A DNA stretch of 60,043 nt from Nitrosopumilaceae archaeon AB1(1) (GCA_033471095.1 CP136752.1:909727-969769), one strand, 5' to 3'. Shown: positions 17,891-26,786, counted from the stretch's first letter. Notes: a model not told the origin generated them from the letters alone. Program-made: numbers and translations.

Positions 17891-18813
17891 TTTTCTGCTA
17901 AATACTTATCGGCGTCAATACCTGCCATACATCCGAATCCTGCAGCAGTTACTGCCTGTCTATACGAATGATCATGTACATCGCCGGCTGCGAATACACC
18001 TGAAATGTTTGTTCTTGTACCGTCACAAATGATATAGCCATTATCATCACATGATATATGATCTTTGAATACCGATGAATTCGGATCATGCCCTATTGCC
18101 ACAAAAACTCCACCTACCTCCAATTTGCTTTCCTGTTTAGTAATCAAATCTTTCAGATAGATATTATTCACTTTACCGTCCCCTGTTATTTTTGAAACAG
18201 ATCTGTTCCAATGAAATTTAATCTTTGGATCATTAATGGCCCGTTCTTGCATTACTTTACTTGCACGTAATTTATCTCTGCGATGAATTATGTGCACTGT
18301 TGATGCAAATTTCGTTAAAAATGTGGCCTCCTCCATTGCAGAATCTCCACCGCCCACAACTGCCAATTCCAATCCTTTGAAGAATGGCCCATCGCACGTG
18401 GCACAATATGAAACTCCTTTACCTGAAAATTCTTCTTCCCCCTCAACATTAATTTTACGTGGACTTGCACCTGTACAAATTATCACAACTTTGGCTTGAT
18501 ATTCTTTACTGGCACAAAAAATCTTAAACGGTTTATTTTTTAGATCAACTCTTACCACTTCATCATAAATAATTTTAGCACCTACTCTTTCTACTTGTTT
18601 TTTCATCTCCTCCATCAACATTGGCCCTAGAATCCCATTTTCAAACCCTGGATAATTTTCTACCTCTGTTGTATTTACCAACTGCCCGCCTGGTAGAATT
18701 CCTGATATTATTACTGTGCTGCGTCTGGCCCTTGAGGTGTATATTCCTGCAGTATACCCTGCAGGTCCTGCTCCAATTATTAAAACATCAATTATTTCCT
18801 TAGATTCTGACAT
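17887..18813 (-). CDS. trxB: thioredoxin-disulfide reductase
   Basis: A 308-residue FAD enzyme that reduces thioredoxin with NAD(P)H. The FAD-binding GAGPAG motif is at 14-19, the redox-active Cys137-Ala-Thr-Cys140 sits in SYCATCDGPFF, a second nucleotide-binding motif GGGDS follows, and the C-terminal GVFAAGDVHDHSYRQA segment binds FAD. The following basic HRRDKLRAS stretch suggests NADPH as donor. It is the last gene of a probable tusA-cysteine synthase-trxB transcript. Confidence 0.93.
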   Translation of the reverse strand: MSESKEIIDVLIIGAGPAGYTAGIYTSRARRSTVIISGILPGGQLVNTTEVENYPGFENGILGPMLMEEMKKQVERVGAKIIYDEVVRVDLKNKPFKIFCASKEYQAKVVIICTGASPRKINVEGEEEFSGKGVSYCATCDGPFFKGLELAVVGGGDSAMEEATFLTKFASTVHIIHRRDKLRASKVMQERAINDPKIKFHWNRSVSKITGDGKVNNIYLKDLITKQESKLEVGGVFVAIGHDPNSSVFKDHISCDDNGYIICDGTRTNISGVFAAGDVHDHSYRQAVTAAGFGCMAGIDADKYLAEN

Positions 18814-18861
18814 ACTAGTAGGTGATTTTTAGAATTATTTAATTCTATGATTCTAATAAAT

Positions 18862-19848
18862 CTACAAATATGCAATCTTTGAGAGGTGTTTTGCATTCTT
18901 TACCATATCATCAAACTCTTCTTCACTGATAATGCCCAACTTTGAATAAACACTCTTGAATTTTCTACCATCATCAGCAAAAATTCCAACCACACATGAC
19001 CCACTAGGGATATCATATTTTTCCATACAAGCATACACTGCAGCTGATGATGGGCTAATTAGCAGACCATCTTTCTCATACACTTTGCGTACTTGGGAAA
19101 ATGCTTCATCATTTGTGATTAATTCCCAATCATCTACTACTGATTCACGTTTTAAAAACAGTTCTGGTTTTGCAGATTCTTCAAAATTTCTCCACCCTTG
19201 TATCAAATGATTCTTTTGTGGTTGACAGCCAATTATTTTTATATCTGAATTCTTTTCCTTCAAAAATTGCCCGTTTCCAGTTATGGTGCCACCTGTTCCA
19301 ACCCCTGTGAAAAAATGTGTGATCTTTCCATCTGTCTGTTTCCAAAGTTCCGGCCCTGTGCCCTTGTAATGTCCCATAAAATTAGCCTCGTTTGCATATT
19401 GATTTGGAGAATAATACGTGTCTGGACGTGATGATGCAATTGATGTTGCCAGTGCTATGCTCTGATCTGTTCCTGTACCTACTTTGGGACATAAATCATC
19501 ACTTGTTTCATACACTTTTGCACCTAAATTGCGAATAATCTCTTTGGTCTCTTCACTTGCTTTTTCTGGAATGACAATTTCTGTTTGAAATTTTAATATC
19601 TTTGCAATACCTGCTAATGCAATTCCAGTATTACCAGATGTTGGTTCAACTATTATGCTATGATTTGGTTTTAAAATTCCACGTTCTTGTCCATCCTTTA
19701 TCATCCAGTATGCTGCCCTATCTTTTACCGATCCAAAGGGGTTGTGCCCTTCCAACTTTGCATAATAATTTGAATCTCTGGATAAAGAATCTAATTTTAC
19801 CAGAGGATTATTTCCAATCTGTTTTAAAATATCTAAATCTGCAGTCAC
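18862..19848 (-). CDS. cysM: cysteine synthase family PLP enzyme
   Basis: A 328-residue fold-type II PLP enzyme that makes cysteine from an activated serine and a sulfur source. Lys42 (SVKDRAAYWM) should bind PLP. The SGNTG loop at 71-75 binds the substrate carboxylate, and GTGGTITG binds the PLP phosphate. O-acetylserine, O-phosphoserine or a cystathionine substrate cannot be told apart here. It lies 7 bp after tusA and 48 bp before trxB, so delivery of sulfur by the TusA-like protein is a reasonable inference. Confidence 0.88.
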   Translation of the reverse strand: MTADLDILKQIGNNPLVKLDSLSRDSNYYAKLEGHNPFGSVKDRAAYWMIKDGQERGILKPNHSIIVEPTSGNTGIALAGIAKILKFQTEIVIPEKASEETKEIIRNLGAKVYETSDDLCPKVGTGTDQSIALATSIASSRPDTYYSPNQYANEANFMGHYKGTGPELWKQTDGKITHFFTGVGTGGTITGNGQFLKEKNSDIKIIGCQPQKNHLIQGWRNFEESAKPELFLKRESVVDDWELITNDEAFSQVRKVYEKDGLLISPSSAAVYACMEKYDIPSGSCVVGIFADDGRKFKSVYSKLGIISEEEFDDMVKNAKHLSKIAYL

Positions 19849-19855
19849 TACTGCC

Positions 19856-20092
19856 TCACTTTACCTTTTTAATTATAAATTCCAACACATTTCCATCTTT
19901 TTTCATTTCTACCATTTCGTGTCCTGTTTTATTTACCCATCTTGATATGTCGTCTTCTGCAGCTGGATCATCTGCTTTTACAATTAGCGTTTGTCCTATT
20001 TGCATTCGTTCTATCTCTATTTTTGTTCTAAATACGGGTTCGGGGCAAAATAATCCCACTGCATCTAATTGTTTAGTTTCTAAATCTGACAT
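19856..20092 (-). CDS. tusA: TusA/SirA family sulfur-carrier protein
   Basis: A 78-residue protein with the family's CPEP motif (Cys16-Pro-Glu-Pro) at the start of the first helix. Cys16 carries persulfide sulfur in this family. The compact beta-alpha-beta-alpha layout and the VKADDPAAEDDISRWV segment are typical. It leads the tusA-cysteine synthase-trxB group. A 435-bp gene-free region lies upstream. Confidence 0.85.
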   Translation of the reverse strand: MSDLETKQLDAVGLFCPEPVFRTKIEIERMQIGQTLIVKADDPAAEDDISRWVNKTGHEMVEMKKDGNVLEFIIKKVK

Positions 20093-20528
20093 GTGAGTAT
20101 TTTATCTATATTGTATTAATATCTATTTGATTTTAGGCTACACTAAATAACGATATATTGTTTATAGCACACAAATAAATCAAGTCTACTCATTTAATTT
20201 ACACACTAGATTTTACAATTTCTAACAATTATTTTACAGTTCACTAGTCATTTATCTGAGTTGTGAACCCTCTAATTATTCTCTGATGGGTGGGATTTTT
20301 AATCCACAAGTCACAATATTGGTAACTGTCTTTTGAGCAAAACGTCATCTCCAGATTATGATATCAGAGTGAATCATATATCATTAAGACACAGACAACA
20401 CGGTTAGATTAAACACTTATTAAAATAATTACTCACGACTGAGAAAAAGTTGATACGTTACTGTAGTCGTTTTTTATCTAAATATATTGTGAATGATTTA
20501 TGTGCAATACTAAATTAATTACAAATAA
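20093..20528. other. gene-free interval with a possible structured RNA
   Basis: There is no open frame of note on either strand. Between 20261 and 20316 the bases are less AT-rich than around and can pair. TTGTGA (20261-20266) pairs with TCACAA (20311-20316), enclosing ACCC/GGGT (20267-20270 with 20288-20291) and a small GGAT/ATCC hairpin (20293-20305). No known RNA family is recognised. The rest is AT-rich and holds at least the tusA promoter. Confidence 0.3.
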
Positions 20529-21266
20529 CTATGAAAACAAGTTCTGATTTGCCTTGCGTAACAAAGATTTAGCTTTGCCCTCTTCATACTTGATATCATA
20601 TCCTCTGATTATGACCATGGGGCATTTGGAATTTTTCCCCATTACTAATTCTGCAGCTCCGCACAATTCATCACCTATGGCAATCTCTGTTACCCGTAAC
20701 ACTCTTTCCATGCCGTCAGTTTTCCCAGAGTAATCTAACAGTGGTTTAATACCTGCGACTCCTATTGCACAATCTGTTTGACCAATACGTAATGGTCTAC
20801 CAAAGGTATCGGAAATAAGAACTGGTATGTGCATATCTAATTCATCACGTAATTGTTCATGTATTCTTTTGGCGGATTTGTCTGGATTTATGGGTAACAG
20901 TGTGGCAAACCCCTCTTGTACGTTACTCTCATCAACTCCTGCATTTGCACATATTGGTCCTTGATTTGTTTCTACAATCAATATGCCATCACGCATCTTT
21001 ACTATTCTTTTTGACTCTAATAGTATCAGTTCTACAATACTTGGATTTTTTTCATAAGCATTTGCAATTCCTAATGCTAATTCTGAGGGAATTATTGTCG
21101 ATAAATTTATCACTCTGCCCTCTTGTTTAGATATTATTTTTTGTGCGATTACTAAAATATCTCCACTCTCAATTCCAACTTTGGACTCCATCATGAATCC
21201 AACAATATCGTCATTTTCAGAAATATCTGATTTTTTAATATGTATTGGTATAACTCTTAGAACCAT
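20529..21266 (-). CDS. cofE: coenzyme F420-0:L-glutamate ligase
   Basis: A 245-residue enzyme that adds gamma-linked glutamate to F420-0 using GTP, the last step in making coenzyme F420. Characteristic stretches are the GDILVIAQKIISKQEGR segment near residues 35-51, the ICANAGVDESNV motif (about 108-119), LISDTFGRPLRIGQTDCAIGVAG and the C-terminal IRGYD. The length and order match CofE/FbiB N-domain proteins. It implies the organism makes F420. Confidence 0.92.
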   Translation of the reverse strand: MVLRVIPIHIKKSDISENDDIVGFMMESKVGIESGDILVIAQKIISKQEGRVINLSTIIPSELALGIANAYEKNPSIVELILLESKRIVKMRDGILIVETNQGPICANAGVDESNVQEGFATLLPINPDKSAKRIHEQLRDELDMHIPVLISDTFGRPLRIGQTDCAIGVAGIKPLLDYSGKTDGMERVLRVTEIAIGDELCGAAELVMGKNSKCPMVIIRGYDIKYEEGKAKSLLRKANQNLFS

Positions 21267-21336
21267 GATTTATTCATTATGTGTAATTATATTATTTTAT
21301 TGATCATTTAGATATCTCATTTCACAAATTTTCTGT

Positions 21337-21972
21337 TTAACCAAGATTTAGGTTATAATGTTTATTGATTATTGGTAAAATCCTAGCAAGATCTGTTTCA
21401 TTTATTTCATAATTTGCTTTGTTTTGTATTATTTCTTGAGCTCTAAATGCAATACTCAGTCCGCACAAATCAAACAATTTAATATCATTTGCACCATCTG
21501 CGATTACCACAATATCTTCTTTCTTTACATTCCATTTTCCAATTTTACTTCTAACTGATTTTGCTTTATCTGCGCCTACAGTTATTTCTACATCATCTAA
21601 TGAATTATCTTTGAATAATAATTTGTTAGAATAGACATGATCTAATCCTAATATCTTCTCTAGTCGATCTGTCATGATTGTAAAACCACCTGATACTGCC
21701 ATGATCTTCCAACCTGCATCTTTTAGTACTTTGCATACTTGTGCAGCTCCCTTCATTATTGGAAGTGAATCGGCAACCTCTACACATGTATTGTATTTTA
21801 TTCCTCTTAGAGCATTTACCCGTGTACGTAGACCTTCTTCCCAATCAATCTCTCCTCGTATTCCCTTGTTTGTTATATCCCAAATCTCGTCTTGCTTGCC
21901 TACCTTTTCAGCAAGTAGTGGCAGATACTCTGCATCGTACAACACTCCTTCGATATCAAATATGGCTAACAA
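21337..21972 (-). CDS. HAD-family phosphatase, phosphoserine phosphatase-like
   Basis: A 211-residue HAD hydrolase with SerB-like architecture. Motif I is FDIEGVL (Asp6 nucleophile). Motif II Ser is in AVSGGFT, the motif III Lys in ADKAKSV, and motif IV is IADGANDIKLF. In motif I the usual second Asp (DxD) is Glu8. This Asp-to-Glu change affects the acid/base residue and is unusual for serine phosphatases. Serine biosynthesis is the first guess; another phosphomonoester is possible. Confidence 0.8.
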   Translation of the reverse strand: MLAIFDIEGVLYDAEYLPLLAEKVGKQDEIWDITNKGIRGEIDWEEGLRTRVNALRGIKYNTCVEVADSLPIMKGAAQVCKVLKDAGWKIMAVSGGFTIMTDRLEKILGLDHVYSNKLLFKDNSLDDVEITVGADKAKSVRSKIGKWNVKKEDIVVIADGANDIKLFDLCGLSIAFRAQEIIQNKANYEINETDLARILPIINKHYNLNLG

Positions 21973-22179
21973 CTAATTTTCTAGCTAAATTTACTCTTAA
22001 ATAATATTTTGAAATTGAGATGTGTGGTTTTCCTTAAATTCAATCAATTTAGTTATTTTTAGTATATTTAAAGAAAATTACTATTTTTCTGCACTTTGAT
22101 GTAAAATTAGGTCTTTGGCGAGTCTAACTAGTATTTTACACAGTTAGCCATAAATCACGCTTGTAACTTCACAAATATT

Positions 22180-22557
22180 ATGACTGAATTAGAGCACAAA
22201 TATGAGATTAAAATTCTTCAAACTGATGCTCGTCATACATTCAGTCCAGATTTGAAAAATGAGCTAAAATCTGGTGGCATGATGGATGAGAAGGGTAAAT
22301 TGAAGATCAAAGGTGTGAGTGCCAAAATGCTCAAGAAAATGAAACAAGAGTATGTGGATTGTCCTGTTTATAATGATAAAATATCATTTATTCAATGTTT
22401 TATCTGCCCTAATTTTCAAAGTAGAGTAATGGGCAGTGTTTTATGCAAGGGAGATCCTTTGCCCAATTCTACCACAAGCAATTCTGATACTAGTAAAAAA
22501 TCTAGTAAAAAAAAACCTATTAAAAAAACTAAAACCAAGAATACCAAACAAACATAA
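22180..22557 (+). CDS. hypothetical protein with Cys cluster and Lys-rich tail
   Basis: A 125-residue protein. Residues 1-90 look folded and contain four cysteines (in DCPVYND, QCFICPNF and LCKGDP) that could bind a metal. Residues 94-125 are a low-complexity Ser/Lys/Thr tail typical of nucleic-acid contacts. It starts 16 bp upstream of the coiled-coil TFE-beta-like gene and may share its transcript. No family is recognised. Confidence 0.6.
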   Translation: MTELEHKYEIKILQTDARHTFSPDLKNELKSGGMMDEKGKLKIKGVSAKMLKKMKQEYVDCPVYNDKISFIQCFICPNFQSRVMGSVLCKGDPLPNSTTSNSDTSKKSSKKKPIKKTKTKNTKQT

Positions 22558-22584
22558 ATATATTTAAAATATTTGATGTTCTTG

Positions 22585-23712
22585 ATGGCAAAATCTTCTA
22601 CGTCAAAGAAAAATAGTTCAAAAATTAACCAGAAAAACCGTTTCAAACTTGAATCTGAAAAAAAAGCCCGTATGAAATTAGCAGAAGAACAACATAAAAA
22701 ACGACTCAAAGAAGAGACTCAACGTAAAGCTAGACGACTCAAAGAAGAGACTGAACGAAAAGCTAAACGAGCTAAAGAAGAATCTGAAAAAAAAGCCCGT
22801 ATGAAATTAGCAGAAGAACAACATAAAAAACGACTCAAAGAAGAGACTCAACGTAAAGCTAGACGACTCAAAGAAGAGACTGAACGAAAAGCTAAACGAG
22901 CTAAAGAAGAGTCTGAAAAAAAAGCCCGTATGTTAAAGGTAGAGCGAGATCGTAAAATACGTAAACAACAAGAAGCAAAAACAAAGCAAGAAAAACAAAA
23001 ACAACTTCGTGTATTGAAACAAGAAAGGGAAAAAGCTAAGCGTAAACTTCTTCAAGAACGTAAAATTCGTCAAGCAAAAATAGAACACGAGCGTATGATA
23101 AAACGGAAAAAACTAGAATCTGAAAAATTGGCTAGACGAAAACAACGTGAATCTGAAAAGAAAGAACGTGATATGAGAAAGGCAGAAGAAAAGAAAATCA
23201 AAGATGAGAAACGTGCATCTGTTCTTGCTGCACGAGAAGAGACACGTCGTAAAAAAGAGTTGTTGAAGGTAAAAACACTCGAAGAAGAACTAGAAGAAAA
23301 ACTATCTACTCATGAAATAGAGGGTTTTCAATTAGAACAAGTGGATATGGAGTTGCTAACAAATCATATTTGTGATGTTGTCATGGGTTATGACGCTGAG
23401 GGTATACTTCAAAAAGAATTATGGGACATGCTAAAATTAGATGATAAAGATGGTGCAAGACTAGCTCTTAAACTTGAACGCATGGGTCTAATTGCACGTA
23501 AAAAAATTCTTGTTGATGGTAGATGGACATACAGATTAATTTTAAAGAAAACACCTGTGAGTACTATATCTCTTCTAAACGCACCATGCCTTACATGTGA
23601 AGTTGAGCAAAAGTGCACATCTGATGGTGATATTAGTCCAAAGACTTGTCAAGTTTTAGAGGATTGGGTATTTATCACAAAAAAACGACTGAAAACACAT
23701 GAAACTGCTTGA
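22585..23712 (+). CDS. RPC34/TFE-beta-like winged-helix Fe-S protein with long charged coiled coil
   Basis: I choose ATG 22585 (MAKSSTSKKN); the frame opens at TTG 22573. About 230 residues are an uninterrupted Lys/Arg/Glu coiled coil. The C-terminal 125 residues resemble a winged helix (ILQKELWDMLKLDDKDGARLALKLERMGLI, then a RWTYRLIL wing), followed by four cysteines spaced C-x2-C-x5-C-x10-C. A winged helix plus C-terminal cubane-type Cys cluster is the layout of RNA polymerase III subunit RPC34/39 and archaeal TFE-beta, known in Thermoproteota and Thaumarchaeota. The coiled-coil extension is not part of that basic layout. An A/T-rich TATTTAAAAT element precedes the start. Confidence 0.6.
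   Translation: MAKSSTSKKNSSKINQKNRFKLESEKKARMKLAEEQHKKRLKEETQRKARRLKEETERKAKRAKEESEKKARMKLAEEQHKKRLKEETQRKARRLKEETERKAKRAKEESEKKARMLKVERDRKIRKQQEAKTKQEKQKQLRVLKQEREKAKRKLLQERKIRQAKIEHERMIKRKKLESEKLARRKQRESEKKERDMRKAEEKKIKDEKRASVLAAREETRRKKELLKVKTLEEELEEKLSTHEIEGFQLEQVDMELLTNHICDVVMGYDAEGILQKELWDMLKLDDKDGARLALKLERMGLIARKKILVDGRWTYRLILKKTPVSTISLLNAPCLTCEVEQKCTSDGDISPKTCQVLEDWVFITKKRLKTHETA
22651..22929 (+). repeat. 129-bp exact tandem duplication inside the coiled-coil gene
   Basis: Positions 22651-22779 and 22780-22908 read identically over all 129 bases (43 codons). A third partial copy runs to about 22929 with one mismatch. Inside the unit, 33-nt subrepeats encode an 11-residue period (RLKEETQRKAR, RLKEETERKAK, RAKEESEKKAR), which suits a hendecad coiled coil. 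The absence of synonymous change implies a recent duplication. Confidence 0.85.
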
Positions 23713-24295
23713 TGCTAGACGTGATTATTATCGACGTCTTGCACGTGAACAAGGATATCGTAGTAGATCTGCCTTTAAACTAAAGGAACTGAACAAGTCT
23801 TATCGTCTTATTGGTCCGGGATTTAGTGTTCTTGATCTTGGCTGTGCTCCTGGTGGTTGGTTGCAGGTTGCATCTCAACTATCTGGGAACCGTGGTATGG
23901 TCATGGGTGTTGATATGGATTATGTAGAGGAACTTCCAAATGTATCTATTATTCGCCGTAACATTTCTGATGTTGAAAATATTGTAGATGACGTTCTGGA
24001 GTACTTTGGAAAACGTATCAATACTGTAATTTGTGACATGTCTCCTCAGGTTACTGGTAGATGGTCTGTAGATCATGCTGTACAAATCGGATCAAATTAC
24101 GATTGTGTGCAAGTAATGGACAAAGTTCTTACAAACAAGGGAAATGCATTATTCAAAGTGTTTGATGGAGAATATACGTTAGAATTTAGAGATTTTGTAA
24201 AGAAAAAATTCAGCAAAGTGATACTAACAAAACCCAAAGCAAGTCGTAAGGCTAGTAGCGAACTATACTTTGTATGTCTAGGCTATACGTCATGA
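23699..24295 (+). CDS. rlmE: rRNA 2'-O-methyltransferase, RrmJ/FtsJ family
   Basis: A 198-residue enzyme that methylates a ribose of large-subunit rRNA (U2552 in E. coli numbering). The catalytic K-D-K-E set fits: Lys in SRSAFKLKEL, Asp in CDMSPQVTGRW, Lys in ALFKVFDGE and Glu in ASSELYFVC. SAM motif I is VLDLGCAPGGW. Its ATG lies 14 nt inside the preceding gene, so the two are coupled. It overlaps convergent trm1 by 13 nt. Confidence 0.92.
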   Translation: MKLLDARRDYYRRLAREQGYRSRSAFKLKELNKSYRLIGPGFSVLDLGCAPGGWLQVASQLSGNRGMVMGVDMDYVEELPNVSIIRRNISDVENIVDDVLEYFGKRINTVICDMSPQVTGRWSVDHAVQIGSNYDCVQVMDKVLTNKGNALFKVFDGEYTLEFRDFVKKKFSKVILTKPKASRKASSELYFVCLGYTS

Positions 24296-25434
24296 GATAG
24301 AATCTTTTTTACATCCTTGATGTTGGCATTTGTGTGAAATCCAGTAGGGTTTAATGATGTTTTTGATGCTATAAATCCTGCTTCCTTGATTTGTGTAATT
24401 GCAGTTTGTAATTTTGGAGGTGAGCATTGCATTCTTTTTGCAATATCATCTAGTGTATAATAAGACACTGGCATATCGGCCTCATCTACACACACGTCTA
24501 AAATTCTTTGATATTTATCATCGAGATTTAATTTTGGCAAATATTTAATCATATGTTGAACAAATTGTTTATCAAATAATTTTCCAATCCACAAGGGACC
24601 TGCATGTTTTGTATTACTATTACATAATTTACAATTCTCTTTTTGATTTGATATTGTTCTATGGCCACAATTTTCACAATGAATTATTATCCCCTCCGAA
24701 TCATCTTGATTCGGTTTATTCAAAATTCTTGTATATGCACGGTAATAGTGCATATCACTCTCTACAAATAATGGCTGAATCGTGATATCCATTCTATTTG
24801 CTATGTGGTTCAAACAACCTAGCATTAGTCTTATAGCAACCTCATTCCCATATTCTGTTCTTACCGCAATCCCTCCATACCTTCGTAAACATGCATTTTG
24901 GAATAACCCATTTAGCACTTGAAGATCAGTTGCTGTAATTGCAAGCATACCTCCATGCATGGTTGCCCTTAATGCACAATCTAGATATCTTGCAGGTGAT
25001 CCGAATGGATCAAGATTTATTATACTGCCTCTGTTATCTCTTTTAGCAAATTCACTCAAAAATCTACATGTCTCATTTTCACTAATCTTACAATTAACAG
25101 TATTAATTTCTGCAGATTTCATTGCAATTCTCAAGGCACTTGGGTTTACATCATTTAAAACCACTGTCTCTATATTTGATATTTCATTTGCCGCCCTTAT
25201 ACTACGTGCGCCTATCCCTGACATACCATCTAGTAGTATTTTTGGACCTTCAAAATTATCTACAAATGCTCCATATGCAATCATTGATAAATCTCGATTG
25301 AATTTTGCTCTTGGATTAAAGAATGCAGGCTCCTTAGGCGGCACATCACTACTCATTGACTCACGTGGTACTAGGAGTTTTGTTGTACCCTCTGTGATTT
25401 GTATCAAGTCATCCAATACTATCTCCTCATACAA
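24283..25434 (-). CDS. trm1: tRNA (guanine(26)-N2)-dimethyltransferase
   Basis: Dimethylates G26 of many tRNAs. SAM motif LLDGMSGIGARSIRAANE, the catalytic INLDPFGSPARYLD segment, a CxxC...CxxC zinc site (ENCGH and CKLCN) and a C-terminal winged-helix-like domain are all visible. The frame is open from 25518, but its first 28 residues are antisense to the certain start of rnhB and unlike Trm1. The TTG at 25434, just before LIQITEGTTKLLVP, is the likely start. That leaves 32 bp between the divergent genes. Confidence 0.9.
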   Translation of the reverse strand: MYEEIVLDDLIQITEGTTKLLVPRESMSSDVPPKEPAFFNPRAKFNRDLSMIAYGAFVDNFEGPKILLDGMSGIGARSIRAANEISNIETVVLNDVNPSALRIAMKSAEINTVNCKISENETCRFLSEFAKRDNRGSIINLDPFGSPARYLDCALRATMHGGMLAITATDLQVLNGLFQNACLRRYGGIAVRTEYGNEVAIRLMLGCLNHIANRMDITIQPLFVESDMHYYRAYTRILNKPNQDDSEGIIIHCENCGHRTISNQKENCKLCNSNTKHAGPLWIGKLFDKQFVQHMIKYLPKLNLDDKYQRILDVCVDEADMPVSYYTLDDIAKRMQCSPPKLQTAITQIKEAGFIASKTSLNPTGFHTNANIKDVKKILSHDV

Positions 25435-25466
25435 CGATTTAATATTTCTGTAATTTGATGTAAAAT

Positions 25467-26117
25467 ATGCAGGTATGTGGGGTTGATGAAGCTGGTCGTG
25501 GTTCTGTTTTGGGTCCACTAGTTGTAGCTGGTATATCTATTGAAAAATCAAAAATTCGTAAACTTAAATCTATAGGCGTAAAGGACTCTAAAAAATTATC
25601 TGCTGCTAGGCGTAAAATTCTATACGATGAAATCATTGAAATCGTAGATGACTATGAAATCATTCCAATCTATCCTAGAAGTATTGATCCCATTGTACGT
25701 CGTCATAAATTAAATGCGTTAGAGGCCAAGTATATGGGTCGCATAATTGATAGATTAAAGCCCAACATATCTTATGTTGATTCCTGCGATGTAAAGCCGG
25801 CACGATTTGCAAATACAATCTCTCAATATGTTCACAACATTCCTGTTAAATCGTATCATCATGCTGATAGTAGATTTCATGTAGTGTCTGCTGCCTCTAT
25901 ACTTGCCAAGGTGACACGTGATAAATTCATCTATAAATTAAATAGATACTACACTCTAGGTAGTGGTTATCCTTCTGATCCCATCACCATTCGTTTTCTT
26001 TCTATTTATGTTAAAAAATATAAAACATTACCATCATTTACACGAAAAAGTTGGAAACCCGTTCAAGCACTACTTAAAAAACATCATCTGTTAAACATTG
26101 CAACAACCATAAAATGA
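25467..26117 (+). CDS. rnhB: ribonuclease HII
   Basis: A 216-residue enzyme that removes ribonucleotides and RNA primers from DNA. The start MQVCGVDEAGRGSVLGP carries catalytic Asp7 and Glu8. The YVDSCDV strand provides the third acid, and the YHHADSRFHVVSAASILAKVTRD stretch gives the fourth Asp and the family signature. The conserved GVDEAGRG so close to the ATG fixes this start. The 3' end overlaps the end of frameshifted flpA by 34 nt. Confidence 0.95.
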   Translation: MQVCGVDEAGRGSVLGPLVVAGISIEKSKIRKLKSIGVKDSKKLSAARRKILYDEIIEIVDDYEIIPIYPRSIDPIVRRHKLNALEAKYMGRIIDRLKPNISYVDSCDVKPARFANTISQYVHNIPVKSYHHADSRFHVVSAASILAKVTRDKFIYKLNRYYTLGSGYPSDPITIRFLSIYVKKYKTLPSFTRKSWKPVQALLKKHHLLNIATTIK

Positions 26118-26786
26118 TCTTTATCAAATGGTTCTAAATTAATAATCTGTATAATTTCAAATTTCTTTTTTAATTTTTTTATTTCCTCATCTACCACTTG
26201 TCTTGGATTCTTTATAACATTGATACTTCTAGTCTTTATTACCATAAAAAATATCCCATCTTTTTTTAGATATCTCTCACAATTTGCAATTGCTATGTTT
26301 GTCTGATCTGGCTGAGCAATATCTGAATAAATTATATCTACAGTACCATAAATTCCTTCATACGTCTTGGGCTGTCTTGCATCATGAATTATGGGTATGA
26401 TATTCTTTCTATATGATACTACTCTGTCTAGAAATTCTCTCAGCTACTCTACTTGTATGTTCTACACCAAAAATTATTCCCTGTGAACCGACAATATCTG
26501 ATATATGACTTACAGTTGTACCTGTAGACGCTCCCAAGTATAGCACTGATGAACCTCTTTTGAATGGAAATAACTCTAATTTGTTCATTATACATGCTGC
26601 AAGTTTACTTCTAAATGGATCCCATACTCTGTATTCAATTTTATTTTTTAAAACAAGTCTTTCGCCATATACTTTATTTCCTGGCACATAATTTTCAGTT
26701 GCAATTTGTTCTCTTCCATCTGCTCTGACCCATACAAAATTATAATCATCGTGAATCAAATCGTTTTCTCTTTTTACCTTTAACAT
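26084..26786 (-). pseudogene. flpA: fibrillarin-like rRNA/tRNA 2'-O-methyltransferase, broken by a one-base frameshift
   Basis: Catalytic subunit of the box C/D RNP. The first part starts at ATG 26786 and has the SAM motif VLYLGASTGTTVSHISD and ends its frame at IISIS-like nonsense after GVEHTSRVA. One base too many near 26437-26444 shifts the frame. The +1 frame then continues open for about 116 codons with the rest of fibrillarin: NIIPIIHDARQP, TVDIIYSDIAQPDQ, MVIKTRSINV and the final PFDKDHFMVVA, stopping at 26084. The catalytic Asp, Lys and His are intact in that part. The enzyme is expected to be essential, so a sequence error, a very recent mutation or +1 recoding must be considered. 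Confidence 0.85.

Noticed and set aside
22416-22709. Minus-strand hydrophobic frame opposite the Lys-rich genes
   Set aside because: Phe/Leu-rich frames like this arise antisense to Lys/Glu-rich coding sequence; no start signal or family supports it.
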